Below are positions 33,832 to 64,000 of a stretch of 64,000 nt of DNA, piece by piece (position 1 is the first letter of the stretch; the number at the start of each line of letters is the position of its first letter). Made by a program: the position numbers and the translations under genes. The stretch is from positions 1,597,102 to 1,661,101 of the forward strand of contig OZ025287.1 of NCBI GenBank assembly GCA_964019165.1, read 5' to 3'. The DNA comes from Mastigias papua. Taxonomy: Eukaryota; Cnidaria; Scyphozoa; Rhizostomeae; Mastigiidae. The notes beneath the pieces were generated by a model that saw only the letters and a program-made list of their open reading frames with translations, had not been told where the DNA came from and made no database searches.

Positions 33832-36800
33832 CTGTACGGTCAACGAGAACTACCATTTCTGGGCCTAGGCTAGAAAGCTTGTTATCACGAAACATGAATA
33901 AATTAAAAATTTATGGTAGTAATTCTAAATAAATGTCCCTGCTCAATAAGCATTGCAAAATGGTGTTCTTATCTTGAAAGAAAACCCATTGACCTCTTGC
34001 TCAACTAGTCAAAGTCAATATTTAGCATCTCGTATATAATTACCTGAAAGTGTTTTAGAGTGAGTTAGGTTCTCATTTAAGCGATGAAAAGTATGGGAAT
34101 CTAGGGTAAAAATATTTTTTAAGTTATAGAATGCGTCCTAATGGGGAGCATGGAAGATGTAAGGAAACTTCTGTCTGTCATAATCAAGTCAATAACTAGG
34201 TGTAGCATAAGATGGGCCAACACCCAAAGTGTCTTCAAAGTCAAGCATCTCCAAAGTCTTATATGCAAAGCTTAAAAGTTGAGAAATTAAGGGTATTGAA
34301 AAACACTTATCTCGCCTGCTTTACAAATTTACCACCGATGATTTCCTCAATAGTGAAAGAAAAAATCTACCATGGTCGTAATCATAGGATAAGTCCCTTT
34401 TCGATAAGCCCTACTTTTTATCATTAAATAAATGATCTCACATTATGTCGAGACCTAAGGAGCAATGGCTTTGGTCACTTATATTGGGCTTAAAAATTTA
34501 CATAGTTGACTTGAAATTGAAAATCGAAGATATAAAGATCAGTGGGTACTATGGTTATCGAATTTGCTTGTCAAAAGAACGAGAGCTTCAATGTTCCCAT
34601 CTATGTTTGCAGCTGCGGATGGGACAAGCTCGTCTAGAAATGTAATAATTTGGATTTGTTTACAATAAAGGTTTGTTAATAGTTGTTAGTAATGGTTTGC
34701 CTATTAATAAAGGTTTGCTTATAATGGTTTGGTTTAATTTGTCAACGGTAGTGTCGATTTGGTATGCAAGATATTAACATGTGACATGGCAGTTCTTTTG
34801 ACTTACTCTGCAATGATACTCGATGTGCCTCTCGTTATTAAAGTATATCGCATTGAGACTGTTATTATCATTGCTATTTTCATGTCTATGTTTAAAGTGC
34901 ATAACTGTATTAGAATATTCTATACACTTAAAGAATATAAAACCGATTAAAAAATATGTTTTAAGCTAGTTGAAATAAATGAATCTTTGACTACAATTCA
35001 AAAGAGTGTTTTATGTGGCACTTTGGTGTGTTCATGGGAAAATCTCCATTCAGGTCCAGTCTATAAAGCCACACAACCCTGGGTAGCATTTCACAATCAA
35101 GAATTTAAGCTGGGGCGTATATTTGCAGCGGACAGCGACTTCATGTCAATACAAACTTTAATACCCAAAAAACGGCGGTCATTTCTTTGCTCTTCAACTT
35201 CACCACGCTGACTATTCAAATATCAAGAAATGGAACATGGCAGAGGTGCCACTCTTTTGGGACATATGGACATGTCATTCAGGCCGTGTGTGGCCGGGAG
35301 GCCGCCATCTGAATAAGCCTGCTTTTAATGCCTTCAAGTGAATTTCACATAATTTTAGCCCTGCATCATGTATATTTACTTAACAAGCCCAATACAGCAT
35401 ATATTTACAGACTCAGTCCAAGGCAGATTCCCTAAACCAACCTTCAATATTTTTAGTGCAACGTAAGGAAACAAATTAAAATTTTCCAAAAAGCTTATAT
35501 GGTTTCAAACGAAATTACCGTATAATCTGCCTCTCAAAGCTCTCCAAAAACAATACAGTCTCTAGCTTTGCTTCCATTCTTATATTGCGAATAGAAGAAT
35601 TAGTGCGAATGCTTTGTGATGGAGTTCTTTGCGACCAAAGCAGGTTTTTCGATTGTCTGTGATCTTTATCAAGGATCAAGATCGATTGTGAGAGGCAAAC
35701 TTTGACTAAAGAAAGTATTAGAACCAGAAGAAGCTAAGACTACACAAATATAGCACTCGTATACGTAGATTATCGCAAGAAATCCATCCAAATTAAGTAA
35801 AATAGATTATCATCCTACTTGAAAATTTTGAGAATCAAATGTGTATCAAACTGGATTGTCTTAACTTTTTGAGCAGCCCAGTACTGGTATCTTTTAAGCC
35901 ACTTTCTCATTAAAATAACGTGTAATTTAGTAAATGAACACCGTGTAAGCAAAGGGAAAGGAACCAAGGGGCACTGGGGGCCCTTACCCTCATTACTTGC
36001 AAATGCTGACCATGTGACATAAATGTTGACAAATGCCTTGTATCTGTAGAAAATCCATGGGCAAGGCCCTAGCAAAAGTACAGATTGCGCCTCTTTATTT
36101 GTTTCAAGACAAATAACGTTTTCTTAAACTCTGTACAATCATATTTAGACTCTCCTTGCTCTGTTCAGTTTGCAAGAAATATATTCCAATTCCCCAAACA
36201 ATCTTTAGTATTTACTCCAAAATAATGAAAGAAATACTAATCTTTGTTGAATTTATTACTCCACATCAACTTCCAATAAGTCAGCGTTAAAAACAAAAGC
36301 ATGAAAAATCTAAGAATTACCATGCCACTCAACAGCAAAACATGGCATGTAGACGATGAAAGTTAAAAGCAGGTCCATACCTCCAGTTTAGTGTGCTGAG
36401 ATATGCAGGCCAGTAAAACGGTTATTAACAGCAATAATGTGCAGTGATAAAACCACTTGATTGCTCGGCAGTGTATTCACATGACCGCTATAGTCAAAAG
36501 TCCTTTGATTGAGACATCAACTGTGATATCAATTCTTATCACTAATCGATGTTCAATCTACAATCAATGCCAAAAGCCTTGGAACACTTACGGTACTTTT
36601 TGACCTTACTGATGAGCGTTACCCTCTCCCCTTGAAAACCATGTTGATTTATGCAGGTTTTATGCACAATAAATAGGTCAAATTGCTTTCACACAACTGT
36701 CAGCTAACACAACTGTCAATTCAACATTGTCCTGGAGGGAAGGGGGGTAGTCCGTTGTGCTTCACCGGAATCTCATAATTGCTATATAAAATGCTGCAGT

Positions 36801-39800
36801 CAAAGGGTGTTCCAAGGACTTTTGGCAGTGATTGTGAATGTATTTACACTGTATCAAAGTAGCTACTCTTAAATTCAAAAATGACAGGTGGGACCAGAAA
36901 ACTTGACTTAAGAGCTCCACACAAAATCATCTGTTTTTGAGCAGAATTCACAGCGACAAATTTTTTATAATTAGGAATCAACAGAAAACCCCCACCAACT
37001 AGTTTTTTAGTATTTTATCCTTATAACCAGTAAACAGTATGCAGCTTAAGGGTGCAACGAAAAAAATTCATGCTGCTGATGACAATGATGGTGGAGATTG
37101 CAGTGAAGAATGAATGAATATGTAAACTTATGGATGCCATTAATCACTGTGAAATTGAACTTTGCATCAAGAAATACAACTCTACAACCGCAACAAAGCG
37201 CAACAGAATCGAGGATGCCTCATCTCATACCACACTGAAGTCACAAGACAACCAAATTTCCATTCGTTTCTCAGATGTTGGCCTAAAATTCATTTCAAGA
37301 GACTATAGCATAGCATTCCGCAATTGCAGACTTATTACTTCGTGCACTTCAATTTGCAGATGCAGTTATTAACTGTTGTGCAGTATCGTAAAAAAGCGCC
37401 AAGCCATTTTCTTTTCGATCGTTTGCATGTCCTGCTTTGCATTTCAAAATGCTGATCTGTTGTAAAATTGTACTCTCGTATACCGGAATGGAGGCTGGCA
37501 ATTCTGCTAGATTCCTGAGACCATCTCGGGGCCATGGTTACTGGAGTGTACTAGGAATAGAGTGTCTTCCTTTCAGGCTAAGACGAGTGTTCACTACACA
37601 GGACACACCTAGGGTTACCACTACTGGGAGAAATTGTCAATTTATTGGCAGCACCTCTGCAAAGAAGGAGAGGATACTAACCTAGATTCAACTACAAGTT
37701 TTTTCTTTGAATAACATGCGAATTTGCATACCTTTTTAAGCACACATCATCTCTTCTGTAAGTGCCTCACCTGCAGATTTATTGTAGAAACAGCCACCTT
37801 CATGGGGAGTGCTTTTACATCACCAAGTAGCCAGCCACTAGTGAAAATACAATTAGATTTCAAAATAGAGAATCCCATATGATACAGGGAATGCATATTG
37901 CCATTCCATTGAGAACAACCAGCTCTTTTAACACGGATAAGTAATAGTATTAAGTTAATCTGCCCATGGATATTCAGTGGTTAAAAACTAATAAGGCCGA
38001 CCAAAAGATATCAATTTGCCCGAGCCAGTGATACTGTCACCGCAAGTTGTGTTTGTCCAGATACCAAAAGGTGTTCACTTGACCTTCTGAGACCGGTCTG
38101 TCCATGAATATCATGCTTAGGATAGTTACTGCGAAAGGTTAGTAATTCTATATCTAATTGGCGAGATGAGGGCAAGAGAGTGACTACCATCAAGATGCGA
38201 TTTACCGAGTCCGGACGGGGTGGCAGGATTGGATCTAAAATTCTCGGTTGTTTTTAATGGTTTAACGTTTAACGTGAATGCAAAGTTATGACAATTCTGA
38301 CGTCCCGCATATGTCCCCAGTCAAGACCGGAAAAGTGCAAAGGAGTTAAACTATTGAGGTTTTTGATAATTGTGGACGCGTCCCCCGTCGCTTACGATTA
38401 TATGGAAACAAGGTTTTATGGGACAACCATAGATTTATCGGACAGTTCGAATTTAGTGGACAAGTAGTGTCAATGGGACAGTTTTAATGGCAGTGCACTA
38501 GAAAATGGCTGTCAGGCAATCAAATATTCAAAGAAATCTCAAATCCTTACCTTGCTATACAACGAGCAACGGCGACCTTTACGATACAGTGCAGAGATCT
38601 CCAGATTCCCAGATACAGAAAAGAATTCTTCACTGTTCAGAGCTCAAAGCATAGATTCATTCTCCTGCTCAAATTCGCGAGCTGTGCCAACTTTATAACG
38701 TTTCAAAAAACAACGTTTCAAACCTGTCTACAGAGCTAAATCGACCTCCCTGGAAGAACAGCAACTTAGTTTTTGACAAGTTTATTCTTCACTATTAATA
38801 AATCTCTATTGGCATATTGTAATTTAAGTACAAAGGATAACATTGAAGCATAAAAGAATAAAAAATGGAAATGAAAAACGAAATAAAAATCGCTTTCCAG
38901 CCACTAATTGGCGATTCATTTTGGTCCTTAAGCATTTTACACTGAAAAGTAAAAACAACACAGGGAAGGGACTTTTACCACGTAAATTATTCGCTATGAG
39001 TTTACAGAAGAGTTTTCTCAGAAACCACAGACTTAGAATCTTCTTTCAGGAGCAGGAATTAATTTAACATGCCTACAGCAACGAGCGTGCCTCGTCAGCA
39101 AAAGTGTGTGTTTGTCGGATAAAATGGCGTGTTGTATTTTGTTGAACAAACGTCGTTTTTCGGGTTTAAAGTTTTGGGAAGTTTTGCAATCAGGAATTGT
39201 AATAGTGGTACCGTATCTGAGATAGAATTCAGTTTTCATCTAAACAAGTACTGCAAGAGAATGAAAAGAGAAGGCGTGGGTATTGCCTAATGAAAACTAC
39301 ACTTGATGAAAGGTGAGGTAGCCTAAGAGGAATACGGGGGTGAAATATCCTACAGCATCTTACTCAATAACATTTTTATGTAAGGTATCTTTGAATACTT
39401 CTTTACTTGGTTAACTCATCTGAAAAATATGTTACAAGACACAAAAACATACCAAAGGGAGCATGGCAGTAAATAGCAACGGAATACAATTAATTAGCAA
39501 ACAATGTTCGTACACCGTGTTATCTTTAATGAGCGAGGGGTAGTGTTGAATTCAAGTTTATTTGTCCTTGGAGAAGAAGCGATCGCTGAAAGGGGCACTT
39601 ATAAGAGAGAGCACGGCAATAATCAACTTAAAGAAAGAGGAGAGAAGGAGAGAGGAAGACTTACGGTGTTTTGTTACCAGCTTTTCAAAGCGCTTGGTGC
39701 CCTGAATGGGTGTGCTTTTGACACCATTGTATAGACCATTGAACATTTAGTGTATTGGTATAAGCAAATTCACGGAATTCCCAATGCATTTAGCTCTCTT

Positions 39801-40198
39801 ACATGGGAGTTTGCTTAGCTCATCGTGTTTCTATCATCATCCAGGAGATATTCCTGTAAGGTTCATTATAAGTTAGCTTCAAGTGACAACAAACAATCTA
39901 GTATTCACACTTTGAATGAATGGACAAATCATTCTCAAAAGGTGTAGTTGATCATTATTGAGAACTATCTTCTGCTTGGAGACTATCAATAAGTGAAATC
40001 CTGAGAAGCCATACTCTTGAAACTAAATTGCCAGCACCCCGTAAATAATTAATGAACATCATTGGAACTGAACAGATACGAAACTGCTTCACCATAATTA
40101 AAACGCTTCCTTTCTTCATTGAATAATTTAGCTCCAGAATAGCTCATAGGATGCCGCATTTGAATGACTGATATTGTCTGTAAATCAACTCAACTAGC

Positions 40199-40219
40199 AC
40201 ACACACACGTACACCTATG

Positions 40220-40300
<81 letters not shown>

Positions 40301-40313
40301 ACACACACACACA

Positions 40314-40346
<33 letters not shown>
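40199..40346. repeat. CA microsatellite
   Basis: A nearly pure CA run with a few TA interruptions, about 145 bases long. It generates the spurious His/Thr and Cys/Val frames on both strands. Confidence 0.97.
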
Positions 40347-40536
40347 CGCCCTTTACTCTCTTACCAATTGCACCTCTAACGTATAACTCTTACAGCATAT
40401 TGCATTGAAGACTTGCCTCAATCTGCTAGTCACATAATCTTCGGGTAGTTAAGCTCCAGTGATCCCCAAAATATTCACATAAAATTAGATGGAATAGAAA
40501 GATATTAACAAAATCCATTCGGAAACTTCAAATAAT

Positions 40537-40542
40537 TTTAAT
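40537..40542 (-). terminator. Candidate poly(A) signal of TBC1D15
   Basis: ATTAAA on the minus strand lies about 190 bases after the stop codon at 40733. I saw no canonical AATAAA between the stop and the CA repeat, so this common variant is the best candidate. Confidence 0.3.
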
Positions 40543-40732
40543 CAGAGCGTGACAATACACTAGTGGAAAAGCTGCTTTCGTAGAAAGTTGAAATCTGTAA
40601 CAATGATTTGCGCCATAAAATGTAAACAAAAGTCGGTAATAAATATTGAAGGATAAATCTGGTAGTTCTGTAGAAATATGGGCAGAAGTCATATGTTGGA
40701 AATTATTTGAGAGTTCTCCAATAAAACAGGAA

Positions 40733-59902
<19,170 letters not shown>

Positions 59903-62900
59903 TTTAACTTGATTTGTTGTCTCTACCTCTTACTGACTAGGCCTCGTTTTTAATGATTCTAAAAATAACTGATTACGCAGCCAAATCACTGATCTCAACA
60001 ACGATTACATTATACAACAATCAATGATTTTTGGTTACAAATTTTCTGTATGAGAAAGTGGTTTAAAAGAAAATTGTACTCAACTATTCAAAAAGTAAAT
60101 CCAATGCCAGAAATCGATATTTGCTCATTCTTCTATCTATCTATCTCATGATACTGTACATTGACCTATAAATAGGTACTACGTACAATGGTTAGTATGT
60201 TAGCATAGCTGAGTTAATCAACAAAAAACAGTAAGTAAATAAATAAAATGAAATAAAGCATGAATAAGATAAATAATTGCTTTGGCAGTGTGACCCCATG
60301 AAGAGCTTCAATTAGGGTAATTTTCAAATACTGTAGAGTAGCTGTAATTGTACCAAGGGCTTGAGGGTGGCATTCATACCGTCTCCACACCGTTGACTGT
60401 ACACATTCTAGGATGGTCCTCAGCCTTAGACTAGCAGTAAATAGGAGAGGCTACAGGAGAAAATGAAGGGAAGCAAGGGTTCTAGCTGCATATGTCAGTG
60501 AAACTTTTCTTCGCTGAAACGTTTCTTTGATAATTCTGGTTAACAAAGATCAAACTTTTTTTAACAAATAATGGAAACCTCTTTTAGTCAGTCTACTCTA
60601 AAAAAGTTAAGAAAATCTCAGCCTCAATTTTAGGGAAAGTTAAGAAAACTGAAGCTCAGACGAAAAAGTGGTTTTCTTATAAAAAAGCACGTGTAGTCAC
60701 ACAAAACCGTTATTGGTTTTACATAATTTGCTTACTTAATTGTGGTAACCTGTGTATTAGTCTCATAAGAGCGTCTGTGTAACAATATAGTGTTCACATT
60801 TCATACTTCATTCAAAGGTTTGCCTTTCAGCTGAGCTGATTTTCAAAGGGGCCTTAAATTAACAAAAGTTACAAGAGTTTTAAAATAATATATTACAATG
60901 TAATTACAAAAAATAATGCTGGAAAAACCAAAAAAAACATGTTTAAAGCTCTAGGTTGCATTTCTCTATTACAAAAACTGAAAAAAGCTTATAATCACTG
61001 ACTACTTAGCAATGTTGTCTGCTTACATTCTGTTGAGCGACAATTCGACAAAATAGGAGAGACAATTCGACAAATTAGGAGAGACAATGCCACAAGTTAG
61101 TGCCCATTTGTAAATTTTTTCTTGTGCAGTCTCAGGTCTGCTGCAGTATTTCGGAGGCGTCGTATATCTCCAGGTTTGGGGAGCTAAGGAAGAAAATTTT
61201 CCAACAAATCATTTTGATTCATGTTTTAGTAGAACTAGTATGTTTGAAATGTTCTGATAAATCCGACAACAGGCGGGCGCCACTGGTCTCCCTCCCCCCC
61301 GGCCACGAAGCCTCTAAGGTTGTGGAAAGCAAACTGCGAGTTACACGTGAAAAAGGTAACACAGGTATTCTGGAGCTAACACATGTAACAATTTAAAAAC
61401 TATTGCTCTAGCTTCTTCATTCACAAGTTCTTCAATGATCTTCCATCCAAGCTCTAGATAAGTGGTCTGCTAGGGGTTTCAAAACTACTTTTTGTTATAA
61501 CTCTAGCAGCACAATGTTGAAGACTTTGCAACGAATTTACATTGAACCACAGCATCCCCAAACAGAGCAACAATATCGAAAATGGGGCTCCATATACCTC
61601 TGTAGAGAGTAATCAAGGATTCCTTCGGCAGGAAAGACTTAGGATATTTTAAGAAGCTAACAGCTCTAGAAGCCTTATCTGCGATTGCTTAGATTTTGTT
61701 CTGTATAATCAGGAGAGCTGTCTCCCTGCAAGGGAGTACCTTAAACTTACTATTGCAAACTTTTAAGCCCAAATCCTCACTTTGACTTTGAGCATTTTAT
61801 GCTGTCACATTTAATGTTTACGTCAAGTATGCAAGAAAAGTTTAAGTAAAGGTTTTTGGGCATCCCCAAAAAGGTGAAGTATCAATGAGCCCCCAAGTCT
61901 AAAAACAAAAAGTGAGGTAGTTAATTGCTATTTTCAGCAGCACGTAAGACTGATGCAACATAAATTCATACAGACTGGCTTACGAATTTGATAATGCAAC
62001 ATTCAAAACAAATTGAATCTATACTCCAGCTATGTGAAATTAATCATGGCAAAAATTCTGCTTGCACATGCTACACAATGTACGAAAGTTAGAACTAAGG
62101 TCCATCTCCATCTTCTCAATTCATTGCATTCTGAGACAAGGGTCTTTTGGAAATTTATGCCTGGCGGTATGAGTGCGAGAATTGAGCAGGGGCAGGACGA
62201 CAGCAAATGACAGCTACAAAAAATGGCTAACAAACATTTTCCGGGGAATATGCCACAAATCTCTATCGTTCCAGATATAACATTTGTAGCTTTGAGGAGG
62301 AAATAGCAACATTGGCAGTAAGCTTGAAATTTCTTATTATCTCTTGTATTTCATGCCTTGTTTTCAATATACACAACTTTCACCTTTATTGCAGTTAAAT
62401 CTGACGCATGTTTTGATAAACCAAAGCTCTGTCCTCCATACAGAGGGGCAGAGTAGCCATCCAAATCTCCCCTTACCTTAGAAACTCTATGATCTATCCC
62501 ATCTCAGTTAGAAATTCGGCGATTTTTCTTACTCCCTATCTCCCTTTCCTCATAAACTCTGGCCATTCTCCCTTTAGAACACCCTTCTCTATATACCAAG
62601 CGCTCACAGCTAAGGGAAAGCTTTCTGGTCCTGTCACAGTGGGATACAACGAAGCTTTAATCGACAAGAAAAAAATAGAGACCTGGAGCCCAAACAGATT
62701 AACAGTGGAGAAAACAGACGCCGTATAACAAAGTCTGGTGCAATATTGCGCGCTTGCGGAATGATGCTATACTCCATAGAACGTGATTTGTCCAATGAAA
62801 TACATCATCAATCAAAGCACTAAATTACATTCGAATCACCAACTGCAACAATCGACCTGCATTCATTCATTCATTTATGTGGACACACGGGGGTAAGTAC

Positions 62901-62965
62901 CAATCCGGTGCATTGCACAAAACTTCCCAGTTTGATATTAGTAGAATTAAAATATACTAAAGATG
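59903..62965. other. 3.1-kb spacer between RAB21 and TBC1D15
   Basis: It should hold the RAB21 3' untranslated region on the right and the TBC1D15 promoter on the left (59903-60100, no TATA box seen). TTAAGAAA-type repeat fragments occur at 60600-60690 and a short direct repeat (AGGAGAGACAATTCGACAAA) at about 61040-61090. Plus-strand frames at 61100-61396 and 62489-62728 have no recognisable content. Confidence 0.5.
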
Positions 62966-63108
62966 CTAACAGCAACCACCCCCTGATTTCTTTTGCGGTT
63001 CGTCATCGACAACAACAACATTTTTCTTTCGCGCATTCTGAGTCTGCTGGGCGGTAGGAGATTTTGAAGTGAATTCGAGGTCTTCTTGTGTTTGTTTCTC
63101 GATCATGG
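62966..63108 (-). CDS. RAB21: RAB21 small GTPase, last coding exon
   Basis: A TTTCTTTCTTTCAG acceptor precedes two bases finishing a codon. Then 46 residues run MIEKQTQEDLE..., ...NARKKNVVVVDDEPQKKSGG and end GGGCC before TAG. This matches the Rab21 hypervariable C-terminus, whose human form has MIET...ARRGVQIIDDEPQ...GGGCC. The paired terminal cysteines would receive two geranylgeranyl groups, anchoring the protein to early endosomes, where Rab21 directs integrin and cargo traffic. Human Rab21 has three further residues after the cysteines and this protein has none. The G domain is encoded by exons beyond the right edge of the window. Confidence 0.88.
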
Positions 63109-64000
63109 CTGAAAGAAAGAAATAATTTTTACAATAGAATAAAAAGTGACAACTATGCTAGAAGGAAGAATCAAGAAAAGAGCGAACATTTCAATACATC
63201 AATGTGGTGTTGGTCTGAGACTTTTTATTTCATTTTAAAAATTCTTTAACGAAATGGGGGGGGGGGGGCGATTCATGGTAAATATCCTGTTTCCCAATCA
63301 CCGATGCAAGGAAAACCAATTGCAAGAATAAAAAATTAAGGGACCTCCCTGTAACAGTTATACAATTACTGCACATTAATGATTCTGATAAAAGGAAAAA
63401 ACATCTCTACATATCCAGACTTAACGGTACAAAACTCGTAGAATGATAGTAGAAAGTTCAAATGCAGCTGAAAGGTTGAAATGTGGGAGAATGGTAAATC
63501 AGTCAGTTTAAAGACAGCAATGTCATCTCTGCTGAGGGTCATATAAAGATATATGTTCAGGTTATAGACAAGCAAACTTGCAAAAGATTGGAAATGAAAT
63601 GGCCTTGCCTTTCAACATCAAAATAAGTTTTTCGTTTGATTTTGGGACCGTGAAAACACCAGAATACCCTGGGAAATAGGGTGGCTATTACAGCAAATAG
63701 CAGACAAGGCTAGTAGATCAACTACAGTGGTAACATAACATCTTAACTAGGTGATTTTGCAATCTGTGTCAAAGCTCATGTTTGCTTATCCTACAAGCAT
63801 GACTTTGCAAAAAATGAGTCAACATTGGACGAAAATGTCAAAGATGGGCCAACACTGTTCGCTTTCGAAAACAGGATCAAACATTGGGCTAGGAAGGAAT
63901 GCAACTGCGGAATATGCTGGTAACTCTCAATTCTATACATGTAGTAAAAATATCTTTGGTAAATAATTGGTTTAAAGTAGTACCTTTTAGTGCAATTACA
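63109..64000. other. RAB21 intron (partial)
   Basis: No further Rab motif (such as the SAK box) is visible to the window edge. There is a G homopolymer of about 12 at 63258-63269, and CAACATTGGAC/CCAACACTG-type repeated phrases at 63820-63890. Confidence 0.5.

Larger units (their letters stand above)
20883..40536. other. 20-kb gap: repeats plus a few exon-like segments
   Basis: No gene could be assembled. The stretch contains LINE remnants (22470-22820), several MITEs (23298-23706, 31171-31695), a hairpin (28981-29026), a SINE (about 31800-31937), CATA repeats (30597-30634) and a CA microsatellite (40199-40346). It also contains isolated exon-like frames at 26063-26218 (minus), 28440-28610 (plus), 32793-32883 (plus) and 33547-33831 (minus). 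5' untranslated exons of PRKG may also lie here. Confidence 0.5.

Noticed and set aside
40144..40408. Long His/Thr and Cys/Val frames
   Set aside because: Pure translation of the CA microsatellite.

Overview
This is eukaryotic, animal nuclear DNA: roughly 37% G+C by eye, split genes with GT/AG introns, (TA)n, (CA)n and (TAAA)n runs, many miniature inverted-repeat transposons and scraps of non-LTR retrotransposons. The genes are animal regulators (cGMP-dependent protein kinase, a Rab GTPase, a TBC-domain RabGAP). Introns of 0.4-2.5 kb and an intact THAP9/P-element-type transposon suggest an invertebrate. A cnidarian or similar early lineage is my best guess, but nothing here proves the phylum.

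All recognised genes read leftward (minus strand). From right to left: (1) 62966-63108 is the last coding exon of RAB21, ending in the prenylation tail -GGGCC. (2) 40733-59902 is a complete TBC1D15/TBC1D17-type RabGAP. I assembled 14 coding exons whose splice sites and phases all agree, giving a 663-residue protein with both catalytic fingers. RAB21 directly upstream of TBC1D15, head to tail, is also the human arrangement on chromosome 12q21. (3) 20358-20860 and 12816-13213 are two alternative 5' coding exons of a cGMP-dependent protein kinase (PRKG1-like). Each carries a coiled coil and a GISAEP autoinhibitory motif, and both end in phase 2. I saw no cyclic-nucleotide-binding or kinase exons to their left, so these probably lie beyond base 1. 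A small in-phase exon at 12398-12518 ends in a stop and could terminate a kinase-less isoform. (4) 95-3613 is a complete P-type DNA transposon with perfect 31-bp terminal inverted repeats, an 8-bp target duplication and an intact two-exon THAP transposase of about 910 residues.

The remainder is intron and intergenic DNA: hAT-like, PIF/Harbinger-like and TA-flanked MITEs, foldback elements, LINE 3' remnants, a tRNA-derived SINE, tandem repeats and microsatellites. The 20-kb gap between the kinase and the RabGAP (20.9-40.5 kb) has no confirmed gene. It does hold a few exon-like segments, one resembling the start of a semaphorin domain.

Functionally, RAB21 and the RabGAP belong to endosome/lysosome and mitochondrial membrane traffic and may be a regulatory pair. 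The kinase is a separate cGMP-signalling gene.
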